Assembly (NCBI GenBank): GCA_038230595.1
Contig: JBBRMY010000030.1
Location: 1 to 20,748, forward strand
Direction of reading: 5' to 3'
From: JBBRMY01 sp038230595
GTDB lineage: Bacteria > Bacteroidota > Ignavibacteria > Tepidaquicellales > Tepidaquicellaceae
DNA length: 20,748 nucleotides
This document shows positions 12,941 through 20,622 of the stretch, in pieces; positions within the stretch are counted from its first letter, which is position 1, and the number at the start of each line of letters is the position of its first letter. The translations under genes and the position numbers were made by a program. Under the pieces are notes generated by a model. It made no database searches. It was not told the DNA's origin and saw only the letters and a program-made list of their open reading frames with translations.

Positions 12941-14386
12941 TTACGAATCCTTTGCTCCTGAATATCCTGCTACACTATCAAAGTTGTAAAGATTTTCAGT
13001 TTTGATAACGTCAAAACCTGCATCGTTTAGCTGTGAAAGTAAATTTATTACTACTTTCGGATCAATAACAGAACCTGATTGATATCTGCATCTCCAGTGA
13101 TCAGTACAGAATGTTTCAGGATTTCCCTTTGGCCAGACTTTTACACCTCTGTTGCTTATAAGACCAAGCTTTAATGAATCAGGCTTAACTTTATTTACAC
13201 TGTCTCCAAAATCATCAGCATTTCCTTTGCTCCAGTCAATAAAAATATCAACACCGACTAACTCTTTCTTTTGTTTCACTTCAGGCTTTAGCTTTGATGC
13301 GCCGATAGCCTTTGTGTCCATATTTTTATATTCAACAGCTTTCATTGTTGAAGGCTTTTGTCCAAGTCTTGAAATGATAGCTTCTCCGAATTCCTTTGTA
13401 CCGACTTTTTCTTTGCTGATACCATCCTTAAAAATATCATAGGTGTGCACGCCATCTTCAAGAGTTTTCAGGAATGCATTATGAACTTTAGCCGCAACAT
13501 CAGATTGTCCTATATGATTGAGCATTAGAATTGCTCCAAGCAAAATCCCAGAAGGGTTAGCAAGATTCTGACCCGCTCTTCTTGGAGCGGAACCGTGAAT
13601 CGCTTCAAACATTGCATAATTATCACCGATATTTGCAGAGCCGGCAAGACCGACTGAGCCGGTCATCTGTGCAGCAACATCTGAAAGTATATCACCATAA
13701 AGATTTTCCATTACGATAACATCAAATGCTTCAGGTGAGGTTGCCATTTTTGCAGCACCGATATCAATTATCCAGTCTTCCTTTTCAATATCCGGATACT
13801 CTGCGCCAATCTCATCGAACACACTATGAAATAGACCGTCAGTCATTTTCATAATATTATCTTTCATAAAGGCAGTAACTTTTTTTCTGTTATTCGCTCT
13901 TGCATACTCAAATGCATATCGTATAATTTTTTCGCAGCCCGGTCGGGAGATCAGCTTCAAGCATTCATACATCTGATTCGACTGGCGGTATTCAATACCT
14001 GCATAAAGATCTTCTTCATTTTCTCTGACTATAACTACATCCATTACAGGATGCTTTGTCGAAATAAAAGGATGATAAGAAACGCATGGACGGATATTTG
14101 CATAAAGACCCAGAGTTTTTCTTGTTGCTACATTCAATGATTTATAACCGCCTCCCTGAGGAGTTGTTATAGGAGCTTTTAAGAAAACTTTAGTTCTTTT
14201 AAGTGAATCCCATGCACCCGGCTCAATTCCTTCAGAATTGCCTCGAAGATAAACTTTTTCACCGATCTCAATAGTTTCTATATCTATTTTTGCTCCTGCT
14301 GCTTTGATTATATTAAGAGTTGCTTCCATTATTTCAGGACCGATACCATCACCATAGGCAACCGTAATAGGAGTATTTGCGGACAT
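12941..14386 (-). CDS. icd: Isocitrate dehydrogenase with C-terminal extension
   Basis: The 481-residue enzyme oxidatively decarboxylates isocitrate to 2-oxoglutarate in the TCA cycle. The core (about 1-335) shows AYGDGIGPEIM (10-20), LNVATRKTLGLYANIRP, VIVRENEEDLYAGIEYRQ with isocitrate-binding Arg and the catalytic Tyr, the Lys/Asn segment FMKDNIMKMTDGLF, IVMENLYGDILSDVAAQ with metal Asp residues, and AIHGSAPRRAGQNLANPSG. The Arg-Arg after SAP suggests NADP over NAD. About 140 extra residues follow (roughly 340-481), ending in a compact LISNRGVKVWP to NLYNFDS domain. This extension is characteristic of the Thermus/Rickettsia-type IDH subfamily, not a fusion error. The start is ATG 14384-14386 with an AT-rich leader and no SD. 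It appears monocistronic, with repeats beginning 16 bp past its stop. Confidence 0.93.
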   Translation of the reverse strand: MSANTPITVAYGDGIGPEIMEATLNIIKAAGAKIDIETIEIGEKVYLRGNSEGIEPGAWDSLKRTKVFLKAPITTPQGGGYKSLNVATRKTLGLYANIRPCVSYHPFISTKHPVMDVVIVRENEEDLYAGIEYRQSNQMYECLKLISRPGCEKIIRYAFEYARANNRKKVTAFMKDNIMKMTDGLFHSVFDEIGAEYPDIEKEDWIIDIGAAKMATSPEAFDVIVMENLYGDILSDVAAQMTGSVGLAGSANIGDNYAMFEAIHGSAPRRAGQNLANPSGILLGAILMLNHIGQSDVAAKVHNAFLKTLEDGVHTYDIFKDGISKEKVGTKEFGEAIISRLGQKPSTMKAVEYKNMDTKAIGASKLKPEVKQKKELVGVDIFIDWSKGNADDFGDSVNKVKPDSLKLGLISNRGVKVWPKGNPETFCTDHWRCRYQSGSVIDPKVVINLLSQLNDAGFDVIKTENLYNFDSVAGYSGAKDS

Positions 14387-14468
14387 TATATTATTTAAAA
14401 GTTAAGTAATAATAAAGTTAGTGATTAATATAATGAGATTAAATTCATTTAGGGGGGAATATTGCAGT

Positions 14469-14918
14469 TTATTTGATCCCGATCTGTACTTCTGTTATGT
14501 TATTATCCTCTTCATCAAAATCCATATTGATATAAATTTCACGATTCTCGCCGGAAGGCTGATATCCTTTTTCCTCCATGAAGTGAGAAAGTTTGTCATA
14601 AGTATTTTTTAATCCAAACCAGGTTCCGGTATGAATTGCTGAAACACATTTGAATTCAGTGCGGGTTTTGATCTTAAATTCTTTTGACTCTGTTTCTGAA
14701 TGTGTAACGGGCAGGCAAATATCGAGATCAAACTTTGATTCCATATCAACCATTCCATTATAGATCCAGTAAAGTGGTCCGGTGATCTCCAGTTTGTTAT
14801 CTATTGCAGATCCATATAGATTCTGTGCCATTACTCTAACATACTGCATCATTTCCATGAAATCGACTTTTGCAGAAAAAGTGTAAAATGATATTGGTTT
14901 AATTAATTTGAGCTCCAT
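14469..14918 (-). CDS. GyrI-like / AraC effector-binding domain protein
   Basis: This 149-residue stand-alone SHS2-type ligand-binding domain is of the GyrI/BmrR/Rob effector family, with no DNA-binding domain attached. Typical signs are ITGPLYWIYNGM (about 45-56), the acidic-plus-hydrophobic ligand face around FDLDICLPVT (about 63-72), CVSAIHTGTWFGLKNTYDKL (about 90-109) and the terminal GENREIYINMDF to NNITEVQIGIK, where a conserved Glu and Tyr line the pocket. Such proteins bind small hydrophobic or cationic molecules; some inhibit gyrase and others hydrolyse or sequester ligands. It lies 82 bp upstream of icd on the same strand and is divergent from the lipoprotein gene with 55 bp between starts. 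The ligand is unknown. Confidence 0.8.
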   Translation of the reverse strand: MELKLIKPISFYTFSAKVDFMEMMQYVRVMAQNLYGSAIDNKLEITGPLYWIYNGMVDMESKFDLDICLPVTHSETESKEFKIKTRTEFKCVSAIHTGTWFGLKNTYDKLSHFMEEKGYQPSGENREIYINMDFDEEDNNITEVQIGIK

Positions 14919-14973
14919 TAAGATTTTAAAGAATTAAAAAATAACGTATTTTGTTCTAATTGTAAAATATAAT

Positions 14974-15666
14974 GTGAAGATAAGATTATTTATAAAAAGT
15001 ATTCCTGTAATAATTTTTGTGTTTTTAGTTTCGGGATGTGATGTTACAAATTCCGGAGGAAATGTAACTCCGCCTGTCACATCTAATCCTTTCTTTGTTT
15101 CGAACCGAACAGTATTTGACGGATATACTTATACCGATAACAACGGAAATACCAGTCGAAATCTTAATATTTCTTTTACATCACTCGGAGCTTTAGGATT
15201 TGTACAGGGGATATCAGCATACGGACTGGTTGATTCCACATTTAATTATAATTCGACAACGGAAATACAAGGCAGTCTGAGAAGAATTGATACTCTTTAT
15301 TTTTCATTTAAAAGTAATGGTGACCTGATGTTCCTTTCTTATGGATATTACAGAATTATCCCGAGATGGATCGATCTTTTCAGATTCTCATCATTGAATG
15401 CAAATTATGATCAGAATTTTAATGAAACGATTAATGGAATTAACTGGCAGGTCCAGATAAGCTCATTAGTAACTCAGACTTTTATCAACGTACCTTTTAA
15501 TTCTAATTTGCCTGTTTATAAATTGGAGCAAACGCTGACTTATCAGAGTCCGTATAATGTAACCTTAAAATTTTACTGGTACTGGAGCTCTGATTACGGA
15601 TTAATGCTCTATGATGAATATAAAAATACATTAATACTACAGGTAGCAAAAAGTAAGAATTTTTAA
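14974..15666 (+). CDS. Predicted lipoprotein of unknown function (230 aa)
   Basis: A lipoprotein signal is clear: MKIRLFIKSIPVIIFVFLVS then Gly-Cys, giving lipobox LVSGC with lipidated Cys22. The mature part begins with a Gly/Asn/Pro-rich linker and continues as a beta-rich domain with alternating hydrophobic and polar residues (for example TLYFSFKSNGDLMFLSYGYY), Ser/Thr/Asn/Tyr-rich, and only the lipobox cysteine. The start is a GTG at 14974-14976; no in-frame ATG is available upstream, and the ATG two bases earlier is out of frame. I do not recognise the family; an outer-membrane-anchored periplasmic or surface protein is inferred. It is divergent from the GyrI-like gene and convergent with the MBL-rhodanese gene. 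Confidence 0.7.
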   Translation: MKIRLFIKSIPVIIFVFLVSGCDVTNSGGNVTPPVTSNPFFVSNRTVFDGYTYTDNNGNTSRNLNISFTSLGALGFVQGISAYGLVDSTFNYNSTTEIQGSLRRIDTLYFSFKSNGDLMFLSYGYYRIIPRWIDLFRFSSLNANYDQNFNETINGINWQVQISSLVTQTFINVPFNSNLPVYKLEQTLTYQSPYNVTLKFYWYWSSDYGLMLYDEYKNTLILQVAKSKNF

Positions 15667-15676
15667 TGGTTTAATG

Positions 15677-15745
15677 ATGGTTGTTGGTGGAAAAGCAACA
15701 CTAACAACGGCGGAGAGATTGGTTCCCAATCAGGAGATTGGGAAC
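15677..15745. repeat. Two hairpins between convergent genes: GTTGGTG-family copy D and a perfect 10-bp stem
   Basis: The first hairpin pairs GTTGTTGGTG with CACTAACAAC (one G-T pair) around 15680-15708 and ends CGGCGG, matching the repeat at 12812-12846 in sense. The second is GTTCCCAATC (15722-15731), loop AGGA, GATTGGGAAC (15736-15745). They separate the ends of two converging genes, so a bidirectional terminator role is reasonable, although T-runs are absent. Confidence 0.7.
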
Positions 15746-15760
15746 TAGAGTTAAGAAATA

Positions 15761-17089
15761 TTAATAATCCTTAATTTTATCCGAAAGATCATATACTTTC
15801 ACCGGAAGATATTTTTCAATAATACTCTGAGCAATTGCAGATCTTGTTCCGCCTGCGCAATGTATCACAATTGGCTTATCAGCCGGGATGAGATCCATTT
15901 TTTCTCTTAATTCATTTAAAGGAATAAAGACACTGTCCTTAAAAATTATTCTTGAATTTCTTTCGGCATAATTTCTTACATCGAGTACTGTATAATCCTC
16001 CGGTTCCTTTTCAAATGAATTCTGATCCAGCTCAGCTGAGCTTTCATTTCCTTTTCTGTCATATACAAATGCGCCTGCAATATTCTGCTCGTAACCGATC
16101 TTTGCAGTTCTTTTTAAAGCTTCATCAAGCTTTTCTTTATTCTCAGCAGTAACGTAAAATTTTTCAGCAGGGGAGATAATGCATCCGAGCCACGTTTCAA
16201 ATTTTCCGCTGGCTTCAATGTTTATTGAATTTTCATAGTGATCTTTTTTATATTCTGAAGCACCACGTGTATCAACAACTGTCAGATCTTTATTTATATC
16301 CGATGAGTTATCAAATATCGGAATATTATTTATTGAATTTAGAAAATTAGGAGCTCCCTGTCGGTTCAGCTCAACCGCATATCCGAAGTATTTCGGAACA
16401 ACAGGCTGCCCCTGCAAAAGAGTTGATACAAATTCAGTTTCATCATTAATGTTGAAAGCATAATTTGTTTCCTTTTCCTTTCCAATAGTCGTTGACCTTT
16501 CATTGCTTGTTGCTTTTCCGCATAAAGAACCGGCGCCATGTGCAGGATAAACGATAAGGTAATCAGGAAGAACTTTATATTTTGTATTTAAAGTATTGAA
16601 CATTGCCTTTGCAAGCTCTTCTTTTCCGGCGCTAGTTGCTCCTGCTTTTTCCCTAAGATCCGGTCTTCCTACATCGCCAACGAAAACTGTATCTCCTGAG
16701 GCAATAGCATGATCTTTTTTAAACTCATCTGTGATAATAACAGAAATACTGTCAGGCGAATGTCCCGGTGTATTAACCGCTTTGAGAAGAATGCTGCCGA
16801 TCTTTAGTTCATCACCTTCATCAAATGTTTCATGCTTAAAATGTGGCTGATATATCGAGCTGACATAAATTTTTGCACCTGTCTTATCAGAAAGCTCTAA
16901 ATGTGAGCTTACGAAATCTGCATGCGGATGAGTTTCAATAATTGCAACAATATTTGCATTATGCTTTCCGGAAGCTTCAAGATATTTTGAAGGATTTCGC
17001 TCAGGGTCAATAACTGCCATCTCATTCCCGCTGACTATTCCATAAGATGCATGAGATAGCGCTTCATCATAAAATTGTATTATTTCCAT
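15761..17089 (-). CDS. MBL-fold persulfide dioxygenase-like protein with two rhodanese domains
   Basis: The protein has 442 residues. The N-terminal metallo-beta-lactamase domain (about 1-250) resembles ETHE1-type persulfide dioxygenases, which oxidise glutathione or other low-molecular-weight persulfide to sulfite. Its metal site shows ETHPHADFVSSH (52-63), TPGHSPDS (His110), SGDTVFVGDVGRPD (Asp133) and VYPAHGAGS (His184). The His-Asp-His of classic hydrolases is replaced by Asp-Phe, in keeping with a mononuclear iron site. The first rhodanese domain (about 262-345) has no Cys in its active loop and is probably structural. The second (about 363-442) has CAGGTRS with Cys411 as sulfur carrier. 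The ATG overlaps the stop of the upstream single rhodanese by one base (TAATG). Together they suggest cytoplasmic sulfane-sulfur handling or sulfide detoxification. Confidence 0.85.
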   Translation of the reverse strand: MEIIQFYDEALSHASYGIVSGNEMAVIDPERNPSKYLEASGKHNANIVAIIETHPHADFVSSHLELSDKTGAKIYVSSIYQPHFKHETFDEGDELKIGSILLKAVNTPGHSPDSISVIITDEFKKDHAIASGDTVFVGDVGRPDLREKAGATSAGKEELAKAMFNTLNTKYKVLPDYLIVYPAHGAGSLCGKATSNERSTTIGKEKETNYAFNINDETEFVSTLLQGQPVVPKYFGYAVELNRQGAPNFLNSINNIPIFDNSSDINKDLTVVDTRGASEYKKDHYENSINIEASGKFETWLGCIISPAEKFYVTAENKEKLDEALKRTAKIGYEQNIAGAFVYDRKGNESSAELDQNSFEKEPEDYTVLDVRNYAERNSRIIFKDSVFIPLNELREKMDLIPADKPIVIHCAGGTRSAIAQSIIEKYLPVKVYDLSDKIKDY

Positions 17090-17409
17090 TATTTTACTAC
17101 CTCGTATTGATTTTCAGTCCAGTCTATTATTCCACCAGCCATATTGTAAACATTCTTAAATCCCATTTCTCCCATCATATTCATACACTTTCCGCTTCTT
17201 CCGCCTGAGTGGCAATAAACCAGATATTCTTTTTCTTTATCAAGCTTTGCGATCTCATCTTTAAAATTATCTTCATAAAAATCTATAAGTTTTGCATTCT
17301 CAATGTGCCCTTCTTTATATTCATCAGATGTTCTGACATCAAGAATAACATAGTGATCTTCATCTATCATGTTTCTAAATTTATGAATGCTTATATGCTC
17401 TAAATTCAT
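17089..17409 (-). CDS. Single-domain rhodanese (sulfurtransferase)
   Basis: This 106-residue cytoplasmic rhodanese has no signal peptide. The domain spans almost the whole protein: VILDVRTSDEYKEGHIENAK (about 21-40, the CH2A region) and the active loop CHSGGRS (66-72) with Cys66, followed by NMMGEMGFKNVYNMAGGIIDW, the common C-terminal motif. It carries sulfane sulfur as a Cys persulfide. It is first in a two-gene operon and coupled by a TAATG overlap to the MBL-rhodanese gene, so it likely donates to or receives persulfide from that enzyme. GlpE- or PspE-like alternatives are possible. Confidence 0.9.
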   Translation of the reverse strand: MNLEHISIHKFRNMIDEDHYVILDVRTSDEYKEGHIENAKLIDFYEDNFKDEIAKLDKEKEYLVYCHSGGRSGKCMNMMGEMGFKNVYNMAGGIIDWTENQYEVVK

Positions 17410-17565
17410 TTTTCTTTTTTATTTTGTAAAAATAAATTAGTAATATGGGATGAGAAAAAAAATGAGAAAGAAAATGATGGTATAAATGAAAGGATTTTAA
17501 AATTTAGTAATTGAATCTAGTAACCACGAATTAACAATTTTTGAAAAAAAACGATATAAAGCTCA

Positions 17566-17630
17566 GCCCCGTAGGGGCGTTCTGTTTGTAGAAAATGATA
17601 TAGGACTATTAAGTAGCTCCATAGGAGCGT
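17566..17630. repeat. Two diverged direct copies of a triloop hairpin repeat
   Basis: GCCCC-GTA-GGGGC (17566-17578) and GCTCC-ATA-GGAGC (17616-17628) are each followed by GT(T/C)CTGTT. The C-to-T change in one arm is matched by G-to-A in the other. They lie 50 bp apart in the 254-bp spacer 17410-17663; the remaining spacer is AT-rich and shows no gene. Confidence 0.75.
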
Positions 17631-17663
17631 CCTGTTGAATATTAAGTTTTGCTTTATTTAATT

Positions 17664-18128
17664 CTATTCTTCTGGATTGCCATCATACTTGTCGCGCTTT
17701 CTTTTCTGGATCTCTTCCTTAAGTTTTTTACTGAATCTCTTTTCAAGCAGTATTGCCTGAGCAATTTGCTTTGAAGTAAGAAAAGTCTCTAACTCAGTCA
17801 AAAAACTTTTTCTTTGGTTGGTTATTTCTAATTCTATTTCCTGAACCCGATCAAGCTTTGAACTAAGATCGGCTGCATCAAGGTTAGATTCGATCTCGTC
17901 CATGAGCTTTTGCCTTTTCCTATTCAGTTGGTTCAAAGCTTTTCTGTTCTCAAAGGCTTTTTCAAAATATTTTATTGCTGTAACAGAATCGACTTGCAAG
18001 GCTTCCATAAACTTCTGCATTTTTACTCTAAGCAATTCTTCTCTCGGACCTCCGGGTGGCGGACCATCCTTCTGAGAAAAAGCGACAGAGCTTATAAACA
18101 AACAGGCAAGCAATATAATTATCTTCAT
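17664..18128 (-). CDS. Spy/CpxP-like periplasmic protein
   Basis: The 154-residue protein has a Sec signal peptide (KIIILLACLFISSVAFS, cleavage about residue 18-19), then a Pro/Gly-rich linker (GPPPGGP) and an all-helical, highly charged region with heptad-like spacing. It includes a C-terminal LTSKQIAQAILLEKRF that resembles the LTxxQ motif of the Spy/CpxP/CnrX group. These proteins are periplasmic chaperones or stress/metal sensors. The gene is third in a sigma/anti-sigma operon, 11 bp after the anti-sigma gene, so it probably feeds back on or reports to that pair. The sequence lacks His/Cys-rich metal sites, which favours a chaperone or conformational sensor over a metal binder. The family assignment rests on fold pattern and context more than on strong motifs. 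Confidence 0.65.
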   Translation of the reverse strand: MKIIILLACLFISSVAFSQKDGPPPGGPREELLRVKMQKFMEALQVDSVTAIKYFEKAFENRKALNQLNRKRQKLMDEIESNLDAADLSSKLDRVQEIELEITNQRKSFLTELETFLTSKQIAQAILLEKRFSKKLKEEIQKRKRDKYDGNPEE

Positions 18129-18139
18129 GAGTATAAAGT

Positions 18140-18871
18140 TTAAATAGTAGATTTTTTTAATTCATCGAGAATTTGTTTTTGCTGTTCCGGTGAAAGAGAT
18201 CTGTAATCATCCTCGTATGTATCTTCGTCATCACTGTTAAAAAGGTCTATCTGAATCTGCTTAATATCTTCCTTTAGAATGTTGTCGGAATTATTTTTTG
18301 CAGGACCGGAATTTTCTATTAAATTTTTAGATCTATTTAAGGGAGCAGCATCAGTAAAAACTTCTTCATCATCAGGGGAATAATAAAGATTTGTAAGCTC
18401 TTCTTTATCTGTTACATTATTTTCAGCAGTAACTTCCTTTTTTTGAAGTGTTTCAGGAATAATATTGGTTTGTGTTTTCTTTTCAGTTTTTAAATTTGTT
18501 GATATATTATCAGAATTATTATTCATGTTTGAAGTATATACCAGTATAACAATGCATACTGTAACAGCGGGAACGAGATACTTCCAGTAAGAAATTAATT
18601 TAGAATAAAATGTTACGGATTCTTTAGCGCTTGTCCTGTTTAAGATCTTGCTTTGAAGATTTGCAAAGTAAACTTCATCAGGAGATGAGTGCTCTGCATT
18701 ACCTACAAAGCTTAATGCCGACTTCATTAATCTGTATTCATTTGCGAATGAAGGATCGTTTTTTATCAGCTCATCTATTTCAGCTCTTATTTTATTATCA
18801 CTCAGTTCACCCGATATATAATCAGGCAGCTCTTGTAATAAATTTTCTCTTATATTATTCTTGTCTTCCAT
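18140..18871 (-). CDS. Predicted transmembrane anti-sigma factor
   Basis: In the 243-residue protein an N-terminal helical cytoplasmic domain (about 1-90) resembles the anti-sigma domain (ELPDYISGELSDNKIRAEID, then the LIKNDPSFANEYRLMK helix). It lacks the His-x3-Cys-x2-Cys zinc motif of ZAS proteins. A single membrane helix follows (YLVPAVTVCIVILVYTS, about 98-114), then a long Asn/Asp/Glu/Thr-rich periplasmic tail with low complexity. It lies 37 bp after the ECF sigma gene, in the standard order for a cognate inhibitor. The C-terminal region (EDTYEDDYRSLSPEQQKQILDELKKST) is conserved-looking and may be the contact for the Spy-like partner. Release would be expected by proteolysis or by conformational change. 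Confidence 0.75.
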   Translation of the reverse strand: MEDKNNIRENLLQELPDYISGELSDNKIRAEIDELIKNDPSFANEYRLMKSALSFVGNAEHSSPDEVYFANLQSKILNRTSAKESVTFYSKLISYWKYLVPAVTVCIVILVYTSNMNNNSDNISTNLKTEKKTQTNIIPETLQKKEVTAENNVTDKEELTNLYYSPDDEEVFTDAAPLNRSKNLIENSGPAKNNSDNILKEDIKQIQIDLFNSDDEDTYEDDYRSLSPEQQKQILDELKKSTI

Positions 18872-18908
18872 TTCCGAATTTTAAAATTCTTCTTTGTAAT
18901 ATTCTTTT

Positions 18909-19526
18909 TTAACTGATCTCAAATATTTCCTGAGCATTTTTTGTGCCTCTCAGGGAAGTTTCTATATTCTTTATAGCATGAAAATAATTTGCTTTCATGC
19001 CTCCGACAGATTTCCCCATTATGCCTGATATCTCTTCATAACTCAGATTATCATAAAATCTCATATTGAAAACTGCTCTTTGCTGAGCAGGAAGCTTTTC
19101 AATAGCCTCAGTAAGCAGCCTGGTTTTGAGATCATTATCCATGCTACCTGAGCTTCTGTTTTCATCCGCTATACCCATCATATCATCATTTATTTCAGTA
19201 GTCTTATTCGAGACATTTTTCTTTTTAGCTATATGGTTCAGTGAGAAGTTTATACTTATTTTATATAGATAAGTGAAAAATTTTGATTCTCCTCTGAAAT
19301 CTTTTAAAGAACTGTAGATCTTAATAAATATATCCTGAGTTACATCATCGGCATCGTCATGGTCTATCACCATCTTTCTTACTATCCAGTATATCTTTTT
19401 CTGATACTTCCTTACAATTAAATTAAAGGCATACTCTTCACCGTTCTTAAACCTGTTTATAATATCAATATCTTCACTGTCTGAGTCTTTAATATCTTTT
19501 ATTATTCCAGCTTTATTTAAACTCAA
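18909..19526 (-). CDS. ECF sigma factor (RpoE-like sigma-70)
   Basis: The 205-residue protein has region 2 (AFNLIVRKYQKKIYWIVRKM, then DADDVTQDIFIKIYSSLKDFRG, about 33-79), which binds core polymerase and the -10, and region 4 (LPAQQRAVFNMRFYDNLSYEEISGIMGKSVGGMKANYFHAIKNI, about 145-188), a helix-turn-helix that reads the -35. It belongs to the Bacteroidota-rich ECF groups linked to envelope stress. The reading frame has no ATG before Met52, and the best start is TTG at 19524-19526; an in-frame stop lies a few codons upstream, so the N-terminus is well bounded. A rare TTG start would keep sigma levels low. It is first in the sigma, anti-sigma, Spy-like operon, after a terminator at 19569-19594. 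Confidence 0.92.
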   Translation of the reverse strand: MSLNKAGIIKDIKDSDSEDIDIINRFKNGEEYAFNLIVRKYQKKIYWIVRKMVIDHDDADDVTQDIFIKIYSSLKDFRGESKFFTYLYKISINFSLNHIAKKKNVSNKTTEINDDMMGIADENRSSGSMDNDLKTRLLTEAIEKLPAQQRAVFNMRFYDNLSYEEISGIMGKSVGGMKANYFHAIKNIETSLRGTKNAQEIFEIS

Positions 19527-19568
19527 ATCAAATTGTTTTATTACTGAAAATAACCATTAAGAAAATAT

Positions 19569-19594
19569 AAAGAGAAGGATTATTCCTTCTCTTT
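19569..19594 (-). terminator. Terminator of the 332-aa lipoprotein gene
   Basis: An 11-bp perfect stem, AAAGAGAAGGA (19569-19579) and TCCTTCTCTTT (19584-19594), around loop TTAT, is followed on the minus strand by TATATTTTC. It lies 30 bp after the lipoprotein stop and 43 bp before the sigma start, insulating the two units. The palindrome may act on both strands. Confidence 0.8.
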
Positions 19595-19623
19595 ATATTC
19601 ATGCTGCTTATCTTAAAGAACTT

Positions 19624-20622
19624 TTATAGTCTTACTCTGTATGTCATACCGGCGCAAGTAGAAGAGAATAAAGATGGATCATTATTCCAAAGTGAAGCTT
19701 TTGTGTTTGCGCTTATGAATCCATTACCCACACCAAAATGATGTCCGCCATAGACTGTGAATGTTTTTTCATAAATTCTGTCAAATGTGCTTCCGTTAAC
19801 AGTATTAGATGTCATCATGAATGGCTCTCTATGAAAACCAAAAGTATTTCTTGCCCAATGGAATGCAACTATGTCCTGGTCAGTCTGATTACTGTTCAGA
19901 TAAACTTTAACATGAAGAACATCACCTCTGTGGAAATTTGGTATATGAGTATCACTGAAAAATCTTGTTGTGAATAGGTTTGTAGTAAAATCAGGACCGT
20001 TCAGGGTTACAACAAGTGTTGCACCATTATATATCTCGATCTTATTCATAACTATATTGGACTTTCCTGCTTGTGGTGTAGTTGTTTGTCCGTCAACCAT
20101 TGAGATCTGATATAATCTCCAGTCTCTTCTTGGCTCATCTGTATGGGCAATTTTTTTAAAGTATGCAATTCTCTTCTGAACTTCAGTATAAGGCTTTGAA
20201 ACTGAATCAACAACACCTCCGATATAACCAATAATTACAAAATTACCTGATATCGTTCTTGTAACAAGAACAGTTTTCAAAGTGTCGTTATCAATAGTGA
20301 TATTAGTGTTTACATTTACATTCGTTATCCTTCTGCCATATCGTCTAAGTGAATCAAGAGGTGTAAGATCTCCGTCATGATCAGAAATTGCACCGCCATC
20401 ATCATAATCAGATATCTGAGTTCCTAATGCTTCATTGTCATCACTGTTGGAACCATCAGCAGAAGTATTTACAGCCTGAGCAGTAATATAATCGTTTACA
20501 GTTGTTGAAGTACCTGTAACTGAGTCCGATTTATTACAACCTGAAATAAACGAAACTGCAGTTATCAAAACTGCGAATAGCATTAACGAGGATAAATATC
20601 TTAAGTTTTTCATGACTTTCAT
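19624..20622 (-). CDS. Predicted lipoprotein of unknown function (332 aa)
   Basis: The N-terminus is a lipoprotein signal (NLRYLSSLMLFAVLITAVSF then ISGC, lipidated Cys29). A Ser/Thr/Asp-rich stretch follows (about 30-85), with two acidic runs, SDYDDGGAISDHDGD, that may bind calcium. A folded domain comes next, with beta-rich segments (TISGNFVIIGYIGGVVD, YNGATLVVTLNGPDF) and FHRGDVLHVKVYLNSNQTDQ, followed by a His/Phe-rich part (FHWARNTFGFHREPF and GGHHFGVG). I do not recognise the family. A surface or outer-membrane-anchored protein is inferred. The ATG at 20620-20622 or the second ATG three codons later could start translation; the second has a better-placed GAAAG. It lies upstream of the ECF operon but is separated by a terminator, so it may or may not belong to that regulon. 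Confidence 0.7.
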   Translation of the reverse strand: MKVMKNLRYLSSLMLFAVLITAVSFISGCNKSDSVTGTSTTVNDYITAQAVNTSADGSNSDDNEALGTQISDYDDGGAISDHDGDLTPLDSLRRYGRRITNVNVNTNITIDNDTLKTVLVTRTISGNFVIIGYIGGVVDSVSKPYTEVQKRIAYFKKIAHTDEPRRDWRLYQISMVDGQTTTPQAGKSNIVMNKIEIYNGATLVVTLNGPDFTTNLFTTRFFSDTHIPNFHRGDVLHVKVYLNSNQTDQDIVAFHWARNTFGFHREPFMMTSNTVNGSTFDRIYEKTFTVYGGHHFGVGNGFISANTKASLWNNDPSLFSSTCAGMTYRVRL

